Part shown: positions 33,916 through 44,586 of the stretch, one piece after another | Layout: every line of letters begins with the position of its first letter | Position numbering within the stretch: position 1 is the first letter of the stretch | Source: Gnetum montanum | Taxonomy: Eukaryota; Streptophyta; Gnetopsida; Gnetales; Gnetaceae | DNA length: 45,318 nt | NCBI GenBank assembly: GCA_015680685.1 | Contig: MNCI01002809.1 | Location: 68,232 to 113,549 of the forward strand | Direction of reading: 5' to 3' | Made by a program: the position numbers and the translations under genes | Notes under the pieces: model-generated | What the model was told of the DNA's origin: nothing | The model's database searches: none | The model's input: only the letters and a program-made list of their open reading frames with translations

Positions 33916-35400
33916 TCTGCATATTATGAGGGTATTCATCATGGAAAATGAAGCTCTGGCATTTGTTGGAAGGTTTTAGGTTAAGTCCATAGTTCTAGGG
34001 TCAGTAAGAAATCATATTTAGGCATTGAAAGTATTAGAAGATGGAGTCACTAACATCAAAAGCTTTGGAAGATGCAAGAAAAAGGGTATTGGACCTATGG
34101 TGTGGAACAAATCAATTATATGATAAGGAAAAACAATAAATTTAACATTTATGTACTTGGAAGGTGAAAAATGATGTGGTTGTGTCAAACAAGTACAAGT
34201 CATAATAGTTACACAAGTGGATCCTCCCCAAAGCAAGCTTTAGTCCATAATGCTCTTATATAACCACACCTAAAAATGTTTGTAGGCACCAAAGGGGTTG
34301 AATGCAACACATACCTATGAAACAAAACACACATGTTAAAACCACCAATTTGAGAAAATAACTCTTAGACAAAACCACAAGGATCATATGGACAACAAGG
34401 TGAGATGGATTTTAGAAAAGATTGTAGAAATTGGGACATGAGATGTCTTACCATAGGCATAATGAATCTTTGTGTGTAATTAATGGTTAAGAAATCATTA
34501 GCCCTACAAACCAAGTCCATACCACATGCCAGTGACATCGCATTGTTTCATTACGTGGTGTTTTGTCCAAGGAGGGAGTTTGTTAATGGCACATTTTTTT
34601 GAAAGTATTTTGAGAAGCTATCAACCTTCAAACATGGGTACATGTCTTTGCAGTGGGACCCTAAGAAATTTATTCAATGCCCTTTTATTTTACTCTTACT
34701 TCCATTTGTTGTTATATCTACAAGGATATAATTACAACCTTAGCAACATGATAGGACATACAAAAGTGGTCAAAGAGAATCCATAAATCCCCTTGATGTC
34801 ACACCCTTCACATTCCCACTTGGTTCTTCACTTTTCTATCTAGGAATCATGATTACGAGTTTATTCTTAGTTTTGGTGATGGAAAAGAATATCATTATGA
34901 CCATAGTAAGAACCTCTTATTAATGGAATGGGTGGATGCATGATGTGGCCTCACTGTCCAAATAATCAGTCCCTCATGTCTTGACAACATAGAGGAAACC
35001 TCACCTCAATGGGCTACATGATTGTTTTATTCACAAGCAAGATTACTGACAAAGGAAATGGAAACAAAATGTGGAAAAAGTTGAAAAGGATAGGAAACAT
35101 TTGTATCAAGAAATAAGAAAATAATAAAAAATTGTAAAACAAAAATATGAAAAACACATATTAATTTTGAATGTTAGAATGCAGTGTTTCCCCCATGACT
35201 AAGCATTTGACCATGGAAAGAATTAATAAGCAGATAAATAGGCTTCATGCATGTATAAAACAGTGTTAACCTTTCATTTCCAAGCCACTAGGTGTCTCTT
35301 AGTTTAGTGGCAGCTGCGTAGACAAGTTGTTGTTCACACACTTAGTTGTTAAATGTATGGTGGACCAGAGTATGAGTTGTGTCCATGTTATGGATGTCTA
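33916..35400. other. Unassigned AT-rich region
   Basis: No coding similarity or LTR match recognised on either strand. It contains a 13-mer CCCCCATGACTAA at 35190-35202 that also occurs at 44574 and 45141. The border between the plus-strand element on the left and minus-strand element F on the right must lie here, but I cannot place it. Confidence 0.4.
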
Positions 35401-37580
35401 GCCTATGATTCCATCCTCAATCATGATTTGATATGCATGGAGCCATTTATCTTCCCACATTGCTAGATTCAGTGCATCTATTGGATGTTGGAGTAACAAT
35501 GGATGGTGGCCCTTAGGTAGGAATAGAGGATGTTGGTTGTGGAAGGGAAGGTGGTGCACTAGATTCACATTATGCTAGTTCAGATGATGTGGTAGGTTTG
35601 TGAGTGTTGCACTTCCACCTGGGAGCTATCCTAAAGAAAGGATGTTTCCAACTTTGCAGTGGGAACCTACTAGTATTAGCATGGCTATGCACATTCACAG
35701 CATAAGTGGCATTCGTTTGTTAATGTTGTGGTGTTGAACCTTCTTGTGTTGTTGGCAGTGGCATGTGATGAGGTGGGGTATGAGAATATCAAGGATAAGA
35801 TGAAGAGTAATAGGTGCAAGGTGGTGATTCTTTAGGAGATGTCATGGGTTGATGGTACTCGAGAGAGTGATAACAGTGATTTGAAGTAGAGGATGTAGAA
35901 CTAGTTGGAGAAACAAGGTGTTGAACATAATATCCATATGATTTTGGCTAGTAGTAAGGGTAGGGCTGGTTTGGTGATGGCCTCCCCCATGATTGTGGGT
36001 TTTGCCATTGTAGTTGATGATATTGTTAAGGCTGGTAATAAGTCCCCCTAGGATAGTATCATTCGTTATGAGAGTATCTATAATTATCATGTGGAAAAGA
36101 AAATTTCCTGGGCATGTGCTTTTGTACAAATTTTGGGTTTAATGCAAAAGCCTAATACTCATGTATATGTGACACAATTGGGCAATGGACCTTCGGGTGG
36201 TCATATATGTAGACGTCACATTTGTCATCTTTGTTTGTGGTTAAGTCTATAGCCTCACTTTCTTCAGCCATCTTCACTATTTGTCGATAAATGTTCCTAG
36301 CTGTTTCTTAGTTCTTCTTCCTCCATTTGTTCTGATTGCCTAATTTTTTTGCATTACCTTCTCCTCTATGGTTTCTACGAAAGTTTTAACCTAAGTGGCT
36401 ATCGACAAGGTTTGTTGCGGAATCACCTTATCAAGAGTAGCCTCTTTCTCCTTGCCATAGATATGTACCTCCTTCTTTTGAAGAGTTGGGTCCCAGGGAT
36501 ATTTCTCAAAATTCTCCCATTTTCATAGCTCTCATTCTTCTTTTACCACATGCTCAATTAGCTCTAAGATCTAATGGGTTCATAGCTCATATAATTAACC
36601 TAGAGCATGCATGCTAAGGGTCTCCCTCAAAGTTGCTTTTCCTCAAAGAAACAATGGCTTGGGCATCTATTGAGTAGAGAATAATATCTATCTAAGGCAA
36701 TGTCCAAGGATTTACATTGTTCTTGTCTCCATCCTTGGATCTGTTTCCTCAGGTTGGACACCCTTGCATAGGTTTGGTATTTCTTTTTGAAGAGTTCCAT
36801 CAATGTGGATCACCGTTGGATTGAATTTGGTTTCAATGACCTATACCATACTTTGGCTCTATCAACTAGTATCTTGGGAAAGAGCTTAAGCTTTTGGCAC
36901 CCACTTTTAATGTTGTAGAAGGCATAGGCATCTTTGAAGGCTTGTACATGATGTTGTGGATTTGAATCACAGCCTCCTACAAATTTAGGGATATTGTTTA
37001 TATTAAGCCTAGGTAAGTGACTTTCCCTATGATGCCTATGAGGTATCTTAGTTGCCTCTATGATTTGCATTAGGCTTCTAGTGGTTAACAAGTGTTTATT
37101 GTCATTAGACATGTCGTGATGAAAATTTTTATTTCTATTCATTTGATTTTGATGATTCTACCTATATTCATTTTGACATTTTTGATTTTTCCCATGGTTT
37201 TAATTTCTATTTTTATTTTTACTTTAACATCAATGATGAGCTTGGTATCTATATCTACATTCGTCTTCGTTAGAACTAGACATTGAAGAGGAAGAGGAAG
37301 ATGAGGAATTGGGAGGATTATCATGACTCCTATAGTGTTCCCTTGGGTCCCTTGATTTATCTTTTCTAGGTTTGGAGCAGGTCCTAGGCCTTACTTCATC
37401 TCCTCTAGGATTTTCTACCTTAGGTGAATGTAGTCTTTGAGTGTCGTCATGGTGGTCATGAACATATGAAACCCCTACATGAGGTTGGTCACTCCAATTT
37501 TCCTCAATATATATCTTTTTAGTTCTCTAATAAATGTTTTCACTATACAATGCATTATCACTTCCTTGTGAAAGAGACAT
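35401..37580 (-). pseudogene. Element F gag, broken
   Basis: Start at 37580 (MSLSQGSDNALYSENIY). Then a basic, Ser-rich stretch (RKDKSRDPREHYRSHDN and a run of Ser, about 37400-37280), the gag core 37142-36810 (INNIPKFVGGCDSNPQHHVQ, KLKLFPKILVDRAKVWYRSL), a zinc-knuckle-like CDVYIYDHPKVHCPI near 36184-36228, and a tail to about 35842. The architecture is that of element B gag, but sequence similarity is lower, so it is a different family of the same clade. Protease and pol are not found to the left; the element seems truncated. Confidence 0.8.
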
Positions 37581-37683
37581 TGTTTTTAGTTAATGATGTG
37601 TGGGATATAATATTTTCTGAAAGAGCTATTGTAAATGCGTTTACAGCCATCATGTATGATATAATCTAGATAACTAGTTCCAT

Positions 37684-37701
37684 CCCTAGCAATGGTGCCA
37701 A
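37684..37701 (-). other. Primer-binding site of element F, tRNA-Asp type
   Basis: The minus strand reads TTGGCACCATTGCTAGGG directly after the LTR end at 37702. Confidence 0.8.
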
Positions 37702-38560
37702 TGATGAGTGGCAAGGTATCCCTATGCCCAACCATATGAATCACAAGTGTTCATGCATGATCTAACCAAATTCTGTGGATGGGACTAGTTGTGCATCTAA
37801 ATTGTTATGCCTTGATCACAGTTCACTCTCTTCCCACTTGGACTAGTGATAGCTTTGTCATGTATCGTTTAGTCCAAAGGGAGGCATATGATGATTGATG
37901 TTGTCTAGCTCTAAGCTACTCCTAATGATAATAAAGAGATTAATTAATTAAGCTAATTAATAGTGGAAAGTAAAATGTAAACTAGCCTATGTGCGATGAG
38001 TATTCATTCCTAATCATCCGTACACACCTTGGACTTCACGTAATTACTAATGGGATTACCAAGCGTATGTCACAGGCATACCAAATGGTACACTACTGGG
38101 CTACCAAGTAATTACACTTAAGTGCTCTTGATTAGTTGTACTCATTCTACTTAATGATAGGAATAATAAAGAGAAATAAATGGAAAAATTAACTAAGGAA
38201 AATAGTAAACAATTAAAAAAATGAAAGTAATACTAAATATAAGTGGATGCTGCAATGATGAAAGTAATCTCATTTTTTATTGTTGATCATGTAACATGTC
38301 CAAGTACATCACACTTGGATAAGGATGTCATATAATCACTTAACATCACACTACGGGCATGCACTAGAAGACAACAGAATTTGAAATAAAAAATCTATGA
38401 AAAAGATATCTAAAATATATCTCAACTGTGCACCCAAGTGTGGTATTTATAGGCTAGTATAGAAGGGGCGATATTAGATACCTAACATCGGAGGTTGTGC
38501 CCTGATATCGAATACCTAACATTGCAACCCTAATATCGGAGTCATGCAAAACATGACTCA
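37702..38560 (-). mobile_element. Element F 5' LTR (about 859 bp)
   Basis: Minus strand: starts TGAGTCATGTTTTGC (38560, start uncertain by a few bases) and ends ...ATACCTTGCCACTCATCA (37702). TATA box CTATAAATA at 38444-38452. U3 has GATATCGAATACC and CCGATGTTAGGTAT modules. U5 has two to three TTGGTA motifs (38047-38109). Matches the solo LTR 29580-30435. Confidence 0.85.
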
Positions 38561-38741
38561 TGAACACTTAATCATACTAAATGAACTAACACAAGTGCCA
38601 TTGGGAAGACAAAAATCAACATTTCATCACTTTGTTGTCTAAGGCATCCATCTAGTTCTAAGTTCATGGAATTCAATTGTATCATCTGTGAACACTTGTG
38701 ATTCATATGGTTGGTTAGAGGCCCTACTTTATTGCTCATCA
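38561..38741 (+). mobile_element. Remnant of an LTR 3' end, plus orientation
   Basis: The stretch CACTTGTGATTCATATGGTTGG...TTGCTCATCA (38690-38741) matches the last bases of the solo LTR 29580-30435; the match can be followed, with indels, back to about 38590. The element F LTR lies against it in the opposite direction, so F probably inserted into, or replaced part of, this older LTR. Confidence 0.65.
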
Positions 38742-39039
38742 ACCATGAAAACATCAAAAATCTCAAATTTATTATGCAAGTAGAATGAAAGGTACATACA
38801 AAAATTATACATTAAGTTTTATAATGCTTTATGTAAAGTTAATATTAATTTGTCTGAATATGAATGAGCTTCTAACTTTATTGGTGGTTAAGAAGCCAAT
38901 ATCATTAAGAGTTAGCATTTTATCAACTTGAACTCTTAATAAAGTATATGATCTTGCCATGTGAGCTAAGAAAAACTAACTTTGGTTTGAAGAAAGAAAA
39001 AAAATCAAAAGAAGAATGAGAAGCAAGTAACCCAAAAGT
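38742..39039. other. AT-rich region, no feature recognised
   Basis: Possibly the decayed N-terminal gag of the remnant that follows; no convincing reading frame. Confidence 0.3.
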
Positions 39040-39830
39040 TTAAAAAACCAACCAAAGAGAAAAGTGAAGATGAAAAAAGAAAGGAAAGGAAGTCTACATC
39101 ACCTTCTAGAAGAGAAAGAAGAATGAATATATCTCCAAGGCAAGCAAGAAACTAAAGTAAGAAGCATTATTATAGTTGTGGTGAAACTAGCCATATGCAA
39201 TGAGAATGTAACAACTTAGAGAAGAGCTTATCTAAGGGAAAAGAAGTCCAAACAATCCAAGAGAGAAGATAAAACATTAAGTAGTTCAAGAAAAATATAT
39301 GATATTAAACCTTTACATATTGCTAAGCATAGTGAATTGAATAATTATACTATCGTAGGAAATGGAAATGTAAATGAAAATGGTATGAGCAAAAGTATAA
39401 TTAGAACTAATTATAATGTTAAGGACTAATCTTTGATGGTTTAGCACAAGAAAATATGATTTCTTCTATGGTTGTGAAGTCTTTGCATATTGATACTATT
39501 CCTCACCCTAATCCTTATAAGGCATATTGAATGATGAAAAATCATTATAGCCAAGTGAAGGAGCAATGCATTGTTGATTATTCTATTAGTAATTTTTATG
39601 ATAGCATCCTTTGTGATGTGCTTCCTATTGATTGTGTTGATTTAATTTTGTGAGAATGTGGAACTATGATAATAAAGCTATTTTTTATGGAAAGAATAAT
39701 ATTTGGACTATGCATAAGCCTCATCATAAATCTAGGTTGTTGCATATACTTGATGAAAATGATGATTATAATTTGAATTATTTATTGATGTTCAGTAGTT
39801 TGCAAGAGTTATGTAGTTGTATCTAACGGC
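39040..39830 (+). pseudogene. Chromovirus-like gag-protease remnant
   Basis: A Lys-rich stretch leads to a zinc knuckle, YYSCGETSHMQ-stop-EC (39168-39208), in which the first Cys is Tyr. Protease follows at 39423-39655: IFDGLAQENMISSMVV (active site, usually DGGSC-N, here changed), HPNPYKAY, VKEQCIVDYSISNFYDSILCDVLPIDCVDLIL. After a frameshift the domain resumes as NYDNKAIFYGKNNIW (39661-39720). The phrases KQC, I-L-C-D-V-[LI]-P and the final W-x-Y-D are the pattern of chromovirus/Reina-Tekay-type proteases. It is a different lineage from A, B and F. RT and integrase are absent. Confidence 0.75.
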
Positions 39831-39907
39831 CTTGAGTGATGGAAGTCTTATGCCTTCCAACTTCTAAAAGGTCATTTAGAATGACATTTTTAAAGGAAGA
39901 GGGAAAT
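39831..39907 (+). other. Pol tail and candidate polypurine tract
   Basis: AAAGGAAGAGGGAAA ends at 39907 and is followed by TGATAAGAATATC. The position suits a polypurine tract before a 3' LTR. Everything between protease and this point seems deleted. Confidence 0.45.
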
Positions 39908-40720
39908 GATAAGAATATCATCTCAATCCCAATATACTTGCCCTCATGTTTATATGTGTGTTTGGTATGTCTTATGTTTGAGAATTTTTGAAAATATTTA
40001 AGTCATTTAAGATAGCATCCTAGTCAAGTAAGCTTTAGGAAATGAATGTTAGATGTAACTTAGTATTTCTAGTGGTTTACTAGTCAAACATCTTCAATGC
40101 TTGAGACATTTGATCAAAATAGCTAAAACGTTTTGGGGTCTTCATAAGTGTTGACTAAAAACATCTTGATTTCTCATTCTCAAGCTTTGGTTCAAACATC
40201 CTAACCACTTGAGATGTCTTGAAAATGATGAATCAAACTTCTTCTAAAAACATCTTAGATGATAGAGACAACTAAAGATATTTGAATTATGCATCAAGGA
40301 AGTTGAAAAGACATAATGAGAAGATGAAAGATTAGTCAAAATACTGTACATTAAAGACTTGAATTTAACTTTAAGACTTGAAAGAGAGTAGCTTAAGGAG
40401 TGGTGAAATAGTCTCCTATTAATATAGTCTTATCTTCTTAAGTGTGTGAATCTTGAGAGCTTTGTCATTAGCCAAAATTGAGTGAGAGTTCAAAGAAATC
40501 AAACCACTTACCCAAATTCACCAATTCTTTGATCCTCACACTACTGGACATACTTTTTCTATCATGAAGGCATCCAACCTATGTTTTAATACAACAAATT
40601 TTTCAAAAGTTTTCTAACTCCCATGAAAAATATAATAAAATAATATTAAATTAATGGTCACAAGAATCAATCTTCAATAATTAAAACTCTATGAGGATGT
40701 AAATGAAAAAATATCATAAG
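39908..40720 (+). mobile_element. Probable 3' LTR of the chromovirus-like remnant
   Basis: Starts with TG after a purine tract and contains no coding signal. It is interrupted at 40725 by a solo LTR of another family and may continue after 41558. No second copy is in the window, so the call rests on position only. Confidence 0.35.
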
Positions 40721-41558
40721 CCTATTGATGGAACGTGATATCGCATGGGCTGCAATATCACATCCCCCGCGATATCGCGTCGTCCCCCGTGATATCGTGT
40801 ATGCGATATCGCGGTCTGCCACCAAATCTATAAATAAGAGGCGGCTCTCCCTTGTTTAGGCATCTAGATCTAGACCCTTAGTGAAACTCTGGTAGTTTTA
40901 CCTCTCCATAGATAGAATAATTTCCATGTGCCTGCAGTAGGAACTCCAAAGTGAACGGATCTTTATTTGAGCAAATATTGTACCTGAACACAAATTTTTG
41001 TATGGAAATAAAGACAAACTGTTGGATAAACCTTGCAGTGCATGGACTAAGCTAATTAGGATTTTAATTACTGTTATTTATTATTTATCGTTTAAATGCT
41101 TTATTAGCTAATTAAATCTCTCTCAACCCTTCTCCCATAGTTAAGTGCATTCAGTACGACCACTTCGAGCATGTGCATTATGCTTGGTGATCCCAATAAC
41201 GAATAGCATTTGGTAATCAAGGTTGCATTGGTTCAGGGTGTGAACAGTAAGTGGGAACGGATGTTGATTGTAGGTTAATTAAGGCTTAGTTAGTTAGTTA
41301 AAGCTAGTTAATTACTCTCTTCACCTTTTACCTCATTAGCATAGGAGATAAAATAGAAAAGATATAAAAATCACATACCTCAGACTTAACCATACAACCA
41401 TGACAAATACAAGTAAGTCTGGGAAGACAACGAACGATTAACCTTAAGTGTTCCATAAGGCATGTAGGCACTTAGTCTGTGGAGTTCGACCAAATCGTGC
41501 CTGTAACGCTTGTATTTGTATGGTTGAGTGTAGGGGTACCTCGCCACTCATCACCTAT
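40721..41558 (+). mobile_element. Solo LTR with 5-bp target duplication CCTAT (LTR 40726-41553)
   Basis: The LTR starts TGATGGAACGTGATATCGC and ends CCTCGCCACTCATCA, 828 bp, with CCTAT at 40721-40725 and 41554-41558. Its U3 has five or more palindromes of the type GCGATATCGC (40736-40822), then a TATA box CTATAAATAAG (40828-40838). Same family as 1-226 and, inverted, 43750-44570. No PBS or internal sequence follows. Confidence 0.93.
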
Positions 41559-41657
41559 GATTATTAAACAAAAACTTAATGGCCTAACAAGAAAGGTATT
41601 TAAATGGAACAAAGGGTATAATTAAGGGTTAATCTAGGATTATGTTTGTGATTATAG

Positions 41658-43749
41658 ATGGCATCCAAAAGAGGACCACAAGTAAGAGGGCCATCATAGC
41701 CGAGGGAGAAGTAACCCCAAGGATGAAGGGGTTAGCAACAACAAGCACCTCAAAATAAATAATTGAGGCTACACATGCTACTGGGCCTTTTTGGAAGGAG
41801 CCTAAGGAGAAATTTGTCATGCATATTTCTATTGCAAAAATGGGTCAATCCAAGAAGGATGAGTTTCTAAGACCAAGACCTAACTTGGAGGTCCTCCATA
41901 CAAAAGCTTACATGGAGAGGATTTGAACCAAGGAGATTTAAAGCTCCATCCTACAAGAGTTAAACTTTGGGTCATTCTTGGCATTGACACCAAAAGAGGT
42001 TTTTACATAGTTGCAAGGGTCTCTTATGTGGCCCATTCTCTCCAACAATGGGGAATGGTACATGGGGGAAACCTACACCTTTTGGAACAACTGACAAGGA
42101 GATGCATTAGTTAAAATCAAGGACATCACCTTCTCCTATTTAGTTGAAGAAATTATGAAAGCTCTTGATTTGCCAAACATTGGAGTAAAGTTGGCAGAAA
42201 TGTCCACACAAGCAAATCTAAAGGCTAATAAGGAGTGGGTCCAACGATGTTATGAAGTGGATCGTAAGGAGTGTGGTGCCCTAATTAAGGTGGAAAGAGC
42301 CTACCTCAAGATTGTGACTTATCACCTTAATCCAACGATGAGGTCAAGTAAGGTTATAACCTTTTCCATTAGGGTATGTGTAGCTTTAAGCAAGAAATTC
42401 CCATGCTTAATCAAAAAAATTTGTAAGAGTGGAGTGGGAAAGCTTGCTACTCTAATGATGTGGTCCACTACACTCCTGCCACATCATGGTAAGAGATGAT
42501 GAAGGACAAATTTATCACTAAGTTGCAAGAAGAGGAGTAGCCACCACCACCACCATCTAGAGTACCATAAACAACACTATATATGCTTACAGCTATTGAA
42601 TAGCTTAGAAAACTCTAGGAGCATAGCTCCAACAAGAACAAGGCTTTGGAGGTGGTGGGAAACCATCTGTCTATTGTCTAGCCATGAGCCCCCTAAATGA
42701 GGTTACAAGGATAATGAGCTAGCTAGATAGTAAGATGGCACAACTATTTTTAACACAAAGAAACTAGACACCTATCTAATGTAATCCTAATGCTAGAGAA
42801 GTCACCGTGTCCATTCCAAGATAAGAATTTCCCAAAATTTTAGGGAATGTAGCAACCTTCTCTATCATGCTTGAGGAAGGAGAAGGAGCAATGGTCCTGG
42901 TCATGCCACACAAGGACTAGGAAATAGTGGTAGAGGTGGTCGTAGAAAAAGTTAGGGAAGCCCTCACTACTCCTGTTGCATTTGTACTAGACATTGCTAC
43001 CTTGACAAACATCCATGCATCAATAAGAGCAAGGAGTAGATGAATGAACATTGCCCAACATGAAGAAGTATTGAAATGACTAGTGGAAGCTAAGAAATTA
43101 CTTCTAGAGATCCTTGATCTACTAGATGATATAACAACAAACCATTTACAACTCTTAGAGATAAGAGATAAGTTGCTAATTGCTAATTTGCAAGTTGAGA
43201 AGGCCACTATTACCAATTGATGGTTAGACACTGATATTGCAGAACTCAGAGCCTATCTTTCCAATCCAATGATTTTTAGGACAAAGATAACAAGGGACGA
43301 ACAAAAGTATTAAGAGGCTAAGAAAGCAAAAGAAATGATGATCTTTAAGGCATAAATATCAAATGCCATGGCTAATAACACTGATCATGAATATTTGCAA
43401 GTTCACAAGGAAAACCTAGTGCTTACTCATGATAACCACCACCTACATAATGCTGAGTAGCAAAAAGAATAGATGGTCGCATCCATTCATCAGTAGTAGA
43501 AATAGCTTGGCAAGGTAAACCTAGATATGAGGAGGTTGGTTGTAGAAAACCAAAATCTCTTGATGGAAGAGATTTGGACCCTTTGCTAGAAGACTACCAT
43601 TAAGATTGCTGCTTAGAAAAATGAAGCCCTAAAGTTTGAAAGAGTAAAAAATCACTATAGGGACCAAGTTAGAATGCTCAAGGAGGTCAACAAAAAAGAA
43701 ATAACGTTCACCAATTTGAAGATGACTGAGGCCATCTGGCAACACCAAT
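41658..43749 (+). pseudogene. Transposase_32-like ORF with coiled-coil C-terminus, copy 2
   Basis: Pieces on the plus strand: a damaged N-terminus from about 41658; ELNFGSFLALTPKEVFT and NNGEWYMGETYTFWNN at about 41950-42110; the open frame 42155-42499 with LDLPNIGVKLAEMSTQANLK and VERAYLKIVTYHLNPTMRSS; then a Glu/Lys-rich, helical part with HEEVLK-stop-LVEAKKLLLEILD (about 43057-43110), ENQNLLMEEIW (about 43545) and VRMLKEVNKKE (about 43670). It aligns with 31281-33767 segment by segment. The segment beginning LIKVERAYLK fits the Transposase_32 pattern. The reading frame runs directly into the LTR at 43750, which broke the gene. Confidence 0.65.
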
Positions 43750-44570
43750 TGATGAGTGGTGAGATACCCCTACACTCAACCATGTGAATACGAGCTGCCT
43801 ACACACCCCTTGGAACACTTAGGGTTAATTATTTGTTGTCTTCCTAGACTTACTTATAGTTGTTACGGTGTATGGTTAAGCAAGTCTGAGATATGATTTT
43901 TATGCTTTTTATGTTTTTGTCTCCTATGCTAATAAGCTGAAGGGTTACGAAACTAATTACTAACTCTAACTAATAACTAAGTCTAAATTAACCTAGCATC
44001 AGCATCCATTCCCACTTACCGTACATACCCTGAATCGATGCAACCATGGTTACTAAATGCTAATCGTTGCTGAGATCCCATGCATAACGCACGTGCTCGA
44101 AGTGGTCGTACTGAGGCACTTAACTAGGAGAAAAGGGTTGAGAAGGAAAATAGTAAATAACAAGTAATAAATGATAGGTAATAAATAACAATAATAAAAT
44201 CCTATTCCATGCACTACAAGGTTTATCCACGAAGCTTGTCTTTATTGTCGTACACAAACTTGTGTTTAGGTACAATGTTTGCTCAAATAAAGATCCGTTC
44301 ACTTTGGGACTCCTACTGTGGGCACATGGAAAATATTCTATCTCTGGAGTGATCAACTGCTAGAGTTTCCCTACTATCTAGCCTAGGATGAGGAAATAAG
44401 GGAGAGCCACCTCTTATTTATAGATATGACGACATACCATGATATTGCGTATGCGATATCGCAAGGGAGGATGCGATATTGCTTACACGATATCGTGAGG
44501 GATGCGATATCACGACGGCCACGATATCACGTATGCGATATCGTAGCCCATGCAATATCGCGTCCCATCA
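43750..44570 (-). mobile_element. 3' LTR of a minus-strand element leaving the window, GATATCG family
   Basis: Minus strand: starts TGATGGGACGCGATATTGC (44570), ends GTGTAGGGGTATCTCACCACTCATCA-like at 43750. It matches the solo LTR 40726-41553 throughout. TATA box CTATAAATAAG at 44413-44423; U3 (44446-44570) has about eight GATATCG-type palindromes. A polypurine tract lies just upstream in element sense (44571-44586), and the outer flanks CCAAT and TATCC differ, so it is a 3' LTR, not a solo LTR; the body lies to the right. Confidence 0.85.
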
Positions 44571-44586
44571 TATCCCCCATGACTAA
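44571..44586 (-). other. Candidate polypurine tract
   Basis: The minus strand reads TTAGTCATGGGGGATA immediately before the LTR start TGATGGG. G-rich tract at the expected place. Confidence 0.55.

Noticed and set aside
43728-43749. Possible PBS (minus strand ATTGGTGTTGCCAG) next to the LTR at 43750
   Set aside because: The bases belong to the coding tail of the plus-strand ORF, and a polypurine tract on the other side shows that this is a 3' LTR.
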